DNA from: Streptomyces sp. NRRL F-5123
GTDB lineage: Bacteria > Actinomycetota > Actinomycetes > Streptomycetales > Streptomycetaceae
Assembly (NCBI RefSeq): GCF_000721495.1
Contig: NZ_JOHY01000074.1
Coordinates: forward strand, 1 to 41,159
Direction: 5' to 3'
Length of the DNA stretch: 41,159 nucleotides
Part shown: positions 24,594 through 31,959 of the stretch, piece after piece
Numbering within the stretch: position 1 is the stretch's first letter
Layout of the letters: the number at the start of each line of letters is the position of its first letter
Translations under genes and position numbers: made by a program
The notes under the pieces: model-generated
What the model saw: only the letters and a program-made list of their open reading frames with translations
Database searches by the model: none
What the model was told of the DNA's origin: nothing

Positions 24594-24980
24594 TCAGCGG
24601 ATAGGAGCGGGCAGCGGTGCGGCTTCGGGCGGCCGGATCGGGTCGTAGAGGGTGACGAGCTTGCGCCCGTCGGGGAAGGTCGCCTCGATCTGGAGGATGT
24701 CGAGCATCTCGGGCACGCCCTCCATGACATCGTCGGTCGTCAGGACGCTCTCGCCCCGGCCCTGTGTGTCTCCCTTCCGCTGTTCCAGAGGAACGTCGGC
24801 ATCGCTCATCATCTGGTCGACGGTGTAGGTGCCCGCCCGTGCTTCCTCGATGACCCAACAGCTGATGTAAGCCACGGCCTCGGGGTAGTTCAGCTTGATG
24901 CCGCGCTCCTTGCGATAGCTGGCCAGCATCCCGGCCACGCTCAGCAGCAACTTCTCCTGCTCTGACGGAATCAGATGCAT
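24594..24980 (-). CDS. ureA: Urease gamma subunit UreA with insertion, 128 aa
   Basis: First gene of the operon. It opens with [13 protein letters not shown] and carries [15 protein letters not shown] (31-40) and [36 protein letters not shown] at the C-terminus, all hallmarks of UreA. Normal length is 100; here residues about 60-77 ([18 protein letters not shown]) are an insertion between the helical part and the [11 protein letters not shown] segment, and the C-terminus carries a Pro/Ala tail. ATG 24980 is preceded by AGAGGAG, a strong ribosome site. A longer frame upstream lacks family similarity. Confidence 0.92.
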   Translation of the reverse strand: MHLIPSEQEKLLLSVAGMLASYRKERGIKLNYPEAVAYISCWVIEEARAGTYTVDQMMSDADVPLEQRKGDTQGRGESVLTTDDVMEGVPEMLDILQIEATFPDGRKLVTLYDPIRPPEAAPLPAPIR

Positions 24981-25345
24981 CCGTGCTCCTCTCTGTTCTC
25001 CGCAGTGGTGAGGGTGCCCCGGCCCTGAGAGGGACGACAGCACCGTGAGTCCCCACGCCCGATCGCCCCGGACGCATCCGACGAACTCGGCAGGTGCGTC
25101 CGGTCGGCAATTCCCCAGAGGACAGCCGGCGTCCTGCGGCGGGCGCCCCGCGATGCCGTGCACCGACCTGTGCCAGACACCCGTCACGCGGAAGAGCAGA
25201 TGCACCCGCTAACGAAAATGGGATTGGCGACGCGATGCGGCCCCACCGGCCCCTTCAGCCGAACCGCCCCCCGCCTCAGACGATCATGACGCCAAAGAGC
25301 AGCATGCTCCCGCATAACCACACGGCCCGCCTCGAACGGACGTAG
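24981..25345. other. Upstream region of ureA, no gene seen
   Basis: About 365 bp ahead of the urease operon. I see the ribosome site of ureA but no clear promoter boxes, no riboswitch-like structure and no convincing coding sequence on either strand. Confidence 0.5.
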
Positions 25346-25357
25346 ATGCGATCGCAT
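25346..25357. promoter_or_regulatory. 12-bp perfect palindrome
   Basis: ATGCGATCGCAT at 25346-25357 is self-complementary. It may be an operator for divergent transcription, but a GC-rich genome produces GCGATCGC motifs by chance. It overlaps the ATG of an unrecognised plus-strand frame at 25356. Confidence 0.3.
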
Positions 25358-25900
25358 GACCGAATTCAAGAGGTCGAAGCGGTCGTTGGGCGGCCATCAA
25401 GCTCACCTGAACGTCCAGATCTCGCGGCCCGCCGACCTCTCCCAGGTCACCCGCGCACTCACACGCAAGCTGAAGCAGCTCCAGTGCCGCCCCGGCATAG
25501 CCGACGGCCGCTTCGCAAGCACCGGCCCCACTCAACAGTTGACCGAAATCGCCAATTCAAGTTCAGTACCGGCGGCTTGCCGAATTCGAGGCGAGTGTGT
25601 GAACGGATCGACCGCTTACTCAAATACGCCAAGATGCTTCAATGCTTTAAGAGCCGCCTTGGCGAGAAGGTGGATGTCATATCGGCACCCCTCTTCTCGG
25701 CACGTGAAATCTAAGCGTGTCTATTTGGATGGTAGTGATCGCCCGCGCCCCGCTCGCAATGTTCTGCAAGTTTCTTCTACTGATCGGACGGCTATTCGAT
25801 TGACCTTGAAACGACTGCCGAATCCGAGAGGGCCTGCCGGAGGATGTTCTCCGCGATTACATTGTCGCCATTGTGGGTGCCGGTTAATCATCCGGCCTGG
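25358..25900. other. Lower-GC stretch without a supported gene
   Basis: Visibly AT-richer than the rest of the window, notably 25540-25830. A plus-strand frame starts at ATG 25356 (MTEFKRSKRSLGGHQAHLN), but its composition after about 60 codons does not look coding and I recognise no family. It ends in the transposase debris at 25901. Probably foreign or decayed DNA. Confidence 0.45.
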
Positions 25901-26056
25901 TCAGGTCGCGTGGTGGTACTCGTGGAGGGTTCCTCCGGGTCGATCTCGCCGACGGACCTCGAGGCGTCCGATCTGGGCTGGCTCACTGTTTGGGTGGGGG
26001 AGTGCTCGGAGTGGAGCGGCTTGGCCGAGAGCCCGGTGCGGCCGATGCCCGTTGTA
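25901..26056 (-). pseudogene. C-terminal tail of an rve transposase
   Basis: Minus-strand reading gives YNGHRPHRALGQAAPLRALP, then EPAQIGRLEVRRRDRPGGTLHEYHHAT and a stop at 25901. It matches the tail of the broken rve transposase at 5511-5671 over about 180 bp, except for an 11-bp segment holding the stop that is deleted in the other copy. GCCGG-N8-CCGGC follows the stop in both copies. Nothing else of the transposase remains here; an IS630 fragment is joined to it at 26061. Confidence 0.7.
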
Positions 26057-26060
26057 TTGA

Positions 26061-26342
26061 TCAGAAACTCATGGGGTTCTCGTCCAGGACGTAGCGGACG
26101 TGTGGGCCGCCGAAGTAGCCGCGGACGATGTGCGGCTGACGCTGGCGTCTGTGGAAGAAGCGGCGGGTCTCGGCGGCGAGTTCGGCCTGGTTCCGGGCCC
26201 GGTGCTGTTTGGGCAGGCTGTGCTTGAGGTCCGCGTTGACCAGCTCGTCGGGATTCAGCTCGGGTGAGTACGGCGGCAGGAAGTGCAGTTCGACTTGGTG
26301 GTCGGTGAGGGTCTTGACGGCCGAGCGGGCGTTGGCCCACGG
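26061..26342 (-). pseudogene. IS630-family transposase C-terminal fragment
   Basis: The minus-strand frame gives WANARSAVKTLTDHQVELHFL, PPYSPELNPDELVNADLKHSL and HIVRGYFGGPHVRYVLDENPMSF with a stop at 26061-26063. The NPDE motif is the third catalytic position of IS630-type DDE_3 domains. The first two-thirds of the gene are missing, and the right border is near 26342. It is a different subgroup from the IS630 copy at 569-1707. Confidence 0.75.
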
Positions 26343-26413
26343 GTGATCGGGGGGTCCCGCGCAGGGGCGGGGCAGCGGCTGCTCGGCCGCCTCCGACGCC
26401 GGCCTGCCGCAGG

Positions 26414-26821
26414 TCAGGAGAGGGACCGCTCCCGGTCAGCGGCGGCAGTTGCCGCGTCGACGGTGGCAGGTGCGTCGACGACTCCCAGCCGAAGGTGCTC
26501 GATGTGGTGGACGGCTTGGTCGAGCAGGGCCGCGACGTGGTTGTCGTGCAGGGCGTAGATCACCGAGCGGCCCTGGCGGGTGCCGGTGACCAGTCCGAGG
26601 TTGCGCAGCAGGCGCAACTGGTGGGAGCAGGCCGACTGCTCCATCCCCACGGCCGTGGCCAACTCCGTTGCCGCACACGGCCCTTCACGCAGCCGAGCCA
26701 GGATCAGCAGCCGCGACGGCGTCGACAGCGCCTGCAGCGTGGTGGCCACCTGCGCGGCATTGGCCGTCGTCAGGCGGGTGCGCGGCGGCTCATTGTCGGC
26801 GGTGTTCGCTCCGTGGCCCAT
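26414..26821 (-). CDS. nmtR: ArsR/SmtB-family nickel/cobalt sensor, NmtR-like, 135 aa
   Basis: Metal-responsive repressor. The N-terminus MGHG matches Mycobacterium tuberculosis NmtR, where Gly2 and His3 bind Ni(II). The winged HTH is STPSRLLILARLREGP, then TAVGMEQSACSHQLRLLRNLGLV. C-terminal helix ligands equivalent to NmtR Asp91, His93, His104 and His107 are Asp93, His95, His106 and His109 (HDNHV and HHIEH). The NmtR His109 equivalent is Arg111. ATG 26821 is supported by the MGHG match. It is divergent from the P1B-4 ATPase, the same layout as nmtR/ctpJ. Confidence 0.87.
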   Translation of the reverse strand: MGHGANTADNEPPRTRLTTANAAQVATTLQALSTPSRLLILARLREGPCAATELATAVGMEQSACSHQLRLLRNLGLVTGTRQGRSVIYALHDNHVAALLDQAVHHIEHLRLGVVDAPATVDAATAAADRERSLS

Positions 26822-26846
26822 GGCACTATTCTACGAAACGGATCCA

Positions 26847-26860
26847 TGAACGACTCTTCA
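26847..26860. promoter_or_regulatory. Candidate NmtR operator
   Basis: TGAA (26847-26850) and TTCA (26857-26860) form an inverted repeat with a 6-bp centre in the 97-bp divergent intergenic region. A TACGAT -10-like element for the ATPase gene lies at 26872-26877. ArsR-family sites are short imperfect repeats of this form. Confidence 0.4.
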
Positions 26861-26918
26861 AGTATTCCTGTTACGATGGGAGGATCGCCCGCTCCTTGCG
26901 AGAAGGACCGCCACGCCC

Positions 26919-28913
26919 ATGACCACTGCTCTCGACCAGCGCCCCGTCCAGGCCTCACCCCGGCACACGCCTGACGCCGCCCCGCGGCGGCGCACCCGCG
27001 TGCTCGCTTTGGCCGAGGCCCGCTGGGCCGCGGCCGCCCTGCTGCTGTTCCTGGTCGCGCTTCCGCTGCAGCTCACCGGCGCCCCGGCATGGGCGTGGGG
27101 CCCGCTGTATGCGCTGACCTACGCCACCGGCGGGTGGGAGCCGGGCTGGGCCGGGCTGCGGGCCCTGAAGGAAAAGACGCTGGACGTCGACCTGCTGATG
27201 ATCGTCGCCGCCCTCGGCGCCGCGGCGATCGGGCAGGTCATGGACGGCGCCCTGCTGATCGTCATCTTCGCCACCTCCGGCGCCCTGGAGGCGCTGGCCA
27301 CCGCACGCACCCAGGACTCGGTGCGCGGCCTGCTCGACCTCGCCCCCACCACCGCCACCCTGCTCGCCGACGACGGCACCGAGACGACCGTGGAGACCAG
27401 CCGCCTGGCGGTCGGCGACACCGTCCTGGTCCGCCCCGGTGAGCGCATCGGCGCGGACTGCCGCGTGCTGGACGGTGCGAGCGACGTCGATCAGGCGACG
27501 ATCACCGGCGAGCCGCTGCCGGTGGCCAAGCAGGCCGGGGACGAGGTCTTCGCCGGCACTTTGAACGGGACCGGGGCGCTGCGGATCAAGGTCGAGCGCG
27601 ACCCGTCGGACTCGGTGATCGCCCGGATCGTGGCCATGGTCGAGGAAGCCGCCGAGACCAAGGCGCCCACGCAGTTGTTCATCGAGAAGGTCGAACAGCG
27701 GTACAGCCTGGGCATGATCGCCGCGACCCTGGCGGTCTTCCTCGTCCCGCTGGCGTTCGGGGCGGCGCTGACCGCCTCGCTGCTGCGGGCGATGACCTTC
27801 ATGATCGTCGCCTCGCCGTGCGCGGTGGTGCTGGCGACCATGCCGCCGCTGCTGTCCGCGATCGCCAACGCCGGCCGCCACGGCGTGCTCATCAAGTCCG
27901 CAGTGGTGATGGAACGCCTTGGGCAGGTCGACGCCGTCGCGATGGACAAGACCGGCACCCTGACCGAAGGCACCCCCCGCGTGGCCGCGATCCGCCCCCT
28001 GGCCGGCTCCGGCCCGGACGAGAACGGACTGCTCGCGCTGGCCGCGGCGGCCGAGTATCCCAGCGAGCACCCGCTGGCCCGCGCTGTCGTCGACGCCTCA
28101 CGCGACCGCGGCCTGGACCTGCCGGCCGTGAGCAACTTCGCCTCCACCCCCGGCGTCGGTGTCACCGCCGTCCTGGACGGCTCCACCATCGGTGTCGGCG
28201 CCCCGGCCCGGCTGCTGAGGGAGCCGGGACAGGACAGTGCGGCGGCGCGGGCCGTGGTCGTCGCCGGTGACCTGGAGGACAGCGGCCACACCGCCGTCCT
28301 CGTGCAGCGCGACGGCCGCCCCGTCGGTATTCTCGGCATCGCCGACCGGCTGCGGGACGATGCTGCTGCCACCGTCACCGCCCTCGGCCGGCTCACCGGC
28401 ACCGGCCCGCTGCTGCTGACCGGTGACAACCCGCGTGCCGCCGCCCGCCTGGCCGCCGAGGTCGGCATCACCGACGTGCGCGCCGGCCTGCTGCCACAGG
28501 ACAAGGTCACCGCGGTCAAGGAGCTGGAGCAGGCCGGCCGCCGGGTGCTGGTGGTCGGCGACGGCGTCAACGACGCACCCGCGCTCGCGGCCGCCCACAC
28601 CGGCATCGCCATGGGACGGGCCGGATCCGACCTCGCGCTGGAGACCGCCGACGCCGTCATCGTCCGCGACGAACTGGCCACCGTGCCCACCGCCGTGGCC
28701 CTGTCACGGCGGGCACGCCGGCTGGTGGTGCAGAACCTGGTCATCGCCTTGGTGTTCATCACCGGCCTGGTCATCTGGGACCTCGCCGGCCACCTGCCGA
28801 TGCCGCTCGGCGTCGCAGGCCACGAAGGCTCCACCGTGATCGTCGGCCTCAACGGACTGCGCCTGCTCGCCGACGGCGCCTGGCGCCGCGCCCGCACCGG
28901 GACCCTCCAGTGA
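26919..28913 (+). CDS. P1B-4-type heavy-metal-translocating ATPase, CtpJ-like, 664 aa
   Basis: ATP-driven metal efflux pump. TGEP is at residues 196-199 (actuator), SPC at 299-301 in the metal-binding helix, DKTGT at 343-347 (phosphorylated Asp343), the SEHP nucleotide-binding motif near 374-377, and GDGVNDAP in the hinge. HEGST (635-639) in the last helix with SPC defines the P1B-4 group, which exports Co(II), Fe(II) or Ni(II). There is no N-terminal CxxC domain, as usual for this group. ATG 26919 has GAGAAGGA about 10 bases upstream. The regulator is probably the divergent NmtR-like protein. Confidence 0.9.
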   Translation: MTTALDQRPVQASPRHTPDAAPRRRTRVLALAEARWAAAALLLFLVALPLQLTGAPAWAWGPLYALTYATGGWEPGWAGLRALKEKTLDVDLLMIVAALGAAAIGQVMDGALLIVIFATSGALEALATARTQDSVRGLLDLAPTTATLLADDGTETTVETSRLAVGDTVLVRPGERIGADCRVLDGASDVDQATITGEPLPVAKQAGDEVFAGTLNGTGALRIKVERDPSDSVIARIVAMVEEAAETKAPTQLFIEKVEQRYSLGMIAATLAVFLVPLAFGAALTASLLRAMTFMIVASPCAVVLATMPPLLSAIANAGRHGVLIKSAVVMERLGQVDAVAMDKTGTLTEGTPRVAAIRPLAGSGPDENGLLALAAAAEYPSEHPLARAVVDASRDRGLDLPAVSNFASTPGVGVTAVLDGSTIGVGAPARLLREPGQDSAAARAVVVAGDLEDSGHTAVLVQRDGRPVGILGIADRLRDDAAATVTALGRLTGTGPLLLTGDNPRAAARLAAEVGITDVRAGLLPQDKVTAVKELEQAGRRVLVVGDGVNDAPALAAAHTGIAMGRAGSDLALETADAVIVRDELATVPTAVALSRRARRLVVQNLVIALVFITGLVIWDLAGHLPMPLGVAGHEGSTVIVGLNGLRLLADGAWRRARTGTLQ

Positions 28914-29311
28914 GCCGCCGCACCCCCCAAGCCGCCCCCGCTCGCGGCAGGACGGGGGCGGCCCGCTGCACCGTCACCGTGTGCCGCGGCACCGCCAAGG
29001 TGCCCGGCCTCGACCACGCCGCCCAACTCGCCGACCTGCGAACGACCCTGCGAGATGTGGCCACCGTGCGTCCGGTCACCTGCCTGGTCACCTGTGAGCA
29101 CGCCGACGTCATCGTCGTCCAGCCCTCCGCCGAAGGCCGCCGCGCTGGCGGCCGTCCGGTCTGGCTCGGCCTGGTCAACGACCCCGACGCCACCGCCGAC
29201 GTCGCCGCCTGGGTCCTCACCGGAGGCCCCGGACTGGCCGACCCGCCCGACATCCTCGACCTCTACGCTTTCAGCCCCTCGCGCCGCATCCGACAGGCAC
29301 TCGACGACTGA
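28910..29311 (+). CDS. [2Fe-2S] thioredoxin-like ferredoxin-domain protein, 133 aa
   Basis: Cysteines 20, 25, 58 and 62 (CTVTVC and CLVTC) are spaced as in thioredoxin-fold [2Fe-2S] ferredoxins. The context KVPGLDHAAQLADLR, VIVVQPSAEGRRAGGRPVWLGLVND and PPDILDLYAFSPSRR is characteristic of an actinobacterial family often found near cobalt or nickel genes, as I recall. The GTG start at 28910 overlaps the ATPase stop (GTGA), so the two are translationally coupled. The N-terminal cysteine pair is less canonical than usual (CRGT instead of CRGC), so cluster binding is not certain. Confidence 0.75.
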   Translation: MSRRTPQAAPARGRTGAARCTVTVCRGTAKVPGLDHAAQLADLRTTLRDVATVRPVTCLVTCEHADVIVVQPSAEGRRAGGRPVWLGLVNDPDATADVAAWVLTGGPGLADPPDILDLYAFSPSRRIRQALDD

Positions 29312-29354
29312 GCCAGGACGGACAGGCAGAACCACGAGGTGCACGAACGCGGCG

Positions 29355-29371
29355 CCACCGGAATGCGGTGG
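29355..29371. terminator. Bidirectional terminator between convergent genes
   Basis: CCACCG (29355-29360) pairs with CGGTGG (29366-29371) across five bases, within the 60-bp gap between the ferredoxin gene and the convergent CDF-like gene. Confidence 0.45.
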
Positions 29372-29971
29372 TCAGTGCTCGCCGGAGAAGATCACTTTGA
29401 CCTCGCGCAGCGCGTAGTGGACCAGTACGTACCCTGCGGCCGGGTCGGCCCACCACAGGCCCGCCAGAGCGTTCAGCACGAGACCGGCCAGGACAGCGGC
29501 GGCCAGGAGACCGTCGATCAAGGTGACGCGGCCCTCCGTCTGCAGCACCGGATTGTCCAGAGCCGCACCGGTACGGGCCTTGCCCGCGGCGAGCGCGAAC
29601 ATCACCGCCGCTGTCACCGCCGTCCAGCCGATACCCAACAGCGAGTGGCGCGGACGAAAGCCCACCGCCAGGACCCAGGTGGACTGCACGAGCAGATACA
29701 GCGCCAGCAGCGTGAAACCGACACCGATCAGCTTCAGCGCACGACGCTGACGCTCCTCCCCTACGCCCGACAACTCCCAGATCACCACGGTGGAAGCACC
29801 GATCTCGATCAGGGAGTCCAAGCCAAAACCCGCGAGTGCAACAGACCTCGCCGAAACGGCAGCGAAAGCCAGCACGACGATGCCAACCACATTCCAGCCG
29901 AGAGTGACGTACTCCAAGGCAAAGCCCCGGCGGGTGAGCGCCCGACGAGCGGATTCATCGTTGCTGGCCAC
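29372..29971 (-). CDS. CDF-like cation transporter, 199 aa
   Basis: Integral membrane protein with five or six helices. Helix 2 carries GFGLDSLIEIGAST and a later helix carries LIDGLLAAAVLAGL then WWADPAAGYVLV, the sites that bind metal in cation diffusion facilitators (HxxxD in canonical members, here Asp/Glu). The C-terminal cytosolic domain is missing, as in short actinobacterial and TMEM163-like members. GTG 29971 is chosen because GGGAGG lies eight bases upstream; a longer ATG start at 30046 adds a non-hydrophobic stretch. It converges on the P1B-4/ferredoxin pair and probably moves Zn, Co or Ni. Confidence 0.75.
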   Translation of the reverse strand: MASNDESARRALTRRGFALEYVTLGWNVVGIVVLAFAAVSARSVALAGFGLDSLIEIGASTVVIWELSGVGEERQRRALKLIGVGFTLLALYLLVQSTWVLAVGFRPRHSLLGIGWTAVTAAVMFALAAGKARTGAALDNPVLQTEGRVTLIDGLLAAAVLAGLVLNALAGLWWADPAAGYVLVHYALREVKVIFSGEH

Positions 29972-29999
29972 CGCACGAGCCTCCCAGACCCGCCTACCG

Positions 30000-30440
30000 G
30001 CCTGACAGACACCACCGCCCGCTCCCCGCTGAAATGGGCACGCCATCGCCCGCCTGGCACATCACCCCCTTGGCCACGCCGCCCTGCGGTCGGCGGACGT
30101 CGGTGTTTTCTTCCGGACTGCGGGGGCTGCCAGGCCGGAACAGGTCGCGGACAAGGGGAGGTCGGTCACCTGACCGGGGCGTCGGCGATGGGCGTCGACG
30201 AGCGGAGGGGAGTCGCGGGTGGCAGGCACATCCAAGGAGGGCGACGCCGTCCGGCATCGCCCTCGGCGCCTTCCCGTCACAGGAAGCGGCACGGTGCATG
30301 AATGCCACGTCACAGGTCTACGAGCACGGCGGAGACCCTCATGACTCACTGCCCAACAAGGATTGGGAGACACGGCCCGACCGGAGGCGCCTCCTGACTG
30401 TGCCAGTGGGAGCTGAGGGCTGGTGGGGAGTGGGGGGCCA
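30000..30440. other. Gap with a strong hairpin, no gene seen
   Basis: Upstream of the CDF-like gene. The most distinct item is an imperfect palindrome: GAGGGCGACGCC (30237-30248) against GGCATCGCCCTC (30253-30264), with one wobble and a 4-nt loop. Frames through the region look like shadow frames. Confidence 0.45.
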
Positions 30441-30660
30441 TCAGCGGGGGTGGTTGAGGAGGTACTGGAAGGTGCGGGCGTGTGCGGCTTCGTCTTCGGC
30501 GTTGCGGCGGAAGACGCGGGCGGCCTGGTGGTCGCCTGCGGCGTCGGCGCGGGCGGCGAAGGTGGGGTACATGACGGTGGCTTCGTGGGTCTCGCCGGCG
30601 ATGGCGGCTCGCAGGTTGTCCGCGTCGCTGCGTACGACGCCGGCCAGGGCGGGCCGGTGC
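30441..30660 (-). pseudogene. Rubrerythrin / ferritin-like C-terminal fragment
   Basis: Minus-strand reading gives DADNLRAAIAGETHEATVMY, then FAARADAAGDHQAARVFRRN and AEDEAAHARTFQYLLNHPR with a stop at 30441-30443. Glu and His positions in GETHEATVMYP and EDEAAHA match the second half of a ferritin-like diiron four-helix bundle. The upstream half and the rubredoxin part are absent and the frame becomes arginine-rich before 30660, so only the tail survives. Peroxide protection is the usual role of intact members. Confidence 0.6.
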
Positions 30661-30790
30661 GTCCGACGCCGTGGACATGGCGCTCCTGGGGCGCTGCTAC
30701 GAGGGCTGTGCCTGGCACTCCGTGGCTGCCGTCAGACATCTCGTTCTGCTGGCGCCCTGACCTTCGCGTTCGGGAGTCCGGCGCGCGCGC

Positions 30791-31861
30791 TCACGGCAGT
30801 CCGGCGACCTCCGTCAGCCGGAAGAGGTCACGCTGCACGTCACGCCGCAGCAGGTCGCCGTGGTGCGTGACCACCAGTGCGGCGTGCAGGGGATCCCCCA
30901 GGTCGATCGTGAACCGGCCGTTCGCGGCGAAGCGGCCCAGCAGCGCCGCGGCCCTCTCCGCGTAGCCCGCCGAGGCCTCGTGTGCCAGGTCCGGGACCAG
31001 GCTGCCGGCGCCGACGACGGTGACACCGGGCGGTACCGTCACCGCCGTGCCCCAGCGGACCCCTGCGACGCTTCCGCCGTCGGGTTCGGCGGTGGTGTCC
31101 ACGACGACGGAGCCGGGTGCCATGGAGGTGAGCGCGTCCCTGCCCATCAGCACCTCGGGCATCCCGGGTGAGGTGTCCCGGGCGGTGACGACGGCGATGT
31201 CGGAGCCGGTCAGTGCTGCCAGCAGGGCGCGCGGCGTGCCGTCCTGCAGTCGCGGGCCGCAGGTGTCGCAGACCGTAGCCGCAGCACCCAGCGTGCGGGC
31301 GGTGTGCGCGGCCTGCAGCCCCGCCGGGCCATCGCCGGCCACCAGGACCCGCACGGTACGGTCCCTTCCCCCGGTGCCGGATCCGGGCAGGTCCCGCCCG
31401 CTGTGCAGAAGGCCCGTCAGTACGGCCTGACGTCCGGCGATGCGGGCCTGCTGGGCGGCGGCGTCCATGTCGGCGAGGTCGCCGGGCGCCTCGGCGAGGA
31501 GGTCGAAGCTCACGGCGGTGATCCCGTGGTCCGCCCAGTACCGTACGGTCAGTGCGTTCCGCAGGGGGCGGAGCAGGCCCGCCACCACCTGCCCGCGACG
31601 CGTCCCCGGCCCTGTCGAAGCGGCTGGGAGCCCGACCCCGAGGAGTACGTCCGCTCGGCCCACCACCGCCGCGCGGCCGAGCACCTCCGCCCCCGCACGC
31701 ACGTACGCGCTGTCACCGTAGCCTGCCCGACGCCCGGCACCGGCCTCGACGGCCACCTGGGCCCCGAGCGCCCGCAGCGCGCCGACCGCGGCCGGCACGA
31801 CGGCCACGCGCCGCTCCCCCGGGCCGGACTCCGCACACACGCCGACCGTGAAGGACACCAC
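30791..31861 (-). CDS. Alanine dehydrogenase / PntA-like NAD(P)-binding protein, 356 aa
   Basis: Two-domain architecture of the AlaDH/PNT superfamily. The N-terminal domain has VGVCAESGPGERRVAVVPAAVGALRALGAQVAVEAGAG; the Rossmann domain has VLVAGDGPAGLQAAHTARTLGAAATVCD (Gly-rich loop) and PGSVVVDTTAEPDGG, as in the transhydrogenase alpha subunit. It is shorter than PntA (about 380-510), has no PntA membrane tail and no PntB partner nearby. GTG 31861 is chosen (GGAGAGG eight bases upstream); an adjacent GTG at 31858 is possible. It is divergent from the oxoprolinase gene. A lysine-catabolic or opine-type dehydrogenase is also possible. Confidence 0.7.
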   Translation of the reverse strand: MVSFTVGVCAESGPGERRVAVVPAAVGALRALGAQVAVEAGAGRRAGYGDSAYVRAGAEVLGRAAVVGRADVLLGVGLPAASTGPGTRRGQVVAGLLRPLRNALTVRYWADHGITAVSFDLLAEAPGDLADMDAAAQQARIAGRQAVLTGLLHSGRDLPGSGTGGRDRTVRVLVAGDGPAGLQAAHTARTLGAAATVCDTCGPRLQDGTPRALLAALTGSDIAVVTARDTSPGMPEVLMGRDALTSMAPGSVVVDTTAEPDGGSVAGVRWGTAVTVPPGVTVVGAGSLVPDLAHEASAGYAERAAALLGRFAANGRFTIDLGDPLHAALVVTHHGDLLRRDVQRDLFRLTEVAGLP

Positions 31862-31929
31862 CTCGACCGCCTCTCCGGAGAGGAATACCCGGTATCTGAG
31901 AGTATGCGTGAGTATTTTCGGTTTTGCGG

Positions 31930-31954
31930 CAGTATCCACCTCTCCTCGATACTG
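31930..31954. promoter_or_regulatory. Inverted repeat in divergent intergenic region, possible operator
   Basis: CAGTATC (31930-31936) and GATACTG (31948-31954) are perfect inverted copies with 11 bases between them, ending five bases before the oxoprolinase ATG (31960). Further GAGTAT and GGTATC motifs occur at about 31891-31912, giving a cluster of related half-sites in the 98-bp gap. This suggests one regulator acting on both genes. Confidence 0.55.
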
Positions 31955-31959
31955 AGGCC

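Noticed and set aside
21961..24648. 895-codon plus-strand frame opposite ureCB
   Set aside because: Mirror frame of conserved urease genes without recognisable domains.
25844..26227. Plus-strand frame similar to one at 5414-5839
   Set aside because: The similarity comes from duplicated rve transposase tails on the opposite strand, not from a shared protein.
27491..29344. 617-codon minus-strand frame opposite the metal ATPase
   Set aside because: Ser/Arg-rich composition and no domain; the ATPase motifs lie on the plus strand.
30062..30739. Minus-strand frame of 225 codons over the rubrerythrin fragment
   Set aside because: Thr/Pro-rich shadow; the ferritin-like residues are in another frame.
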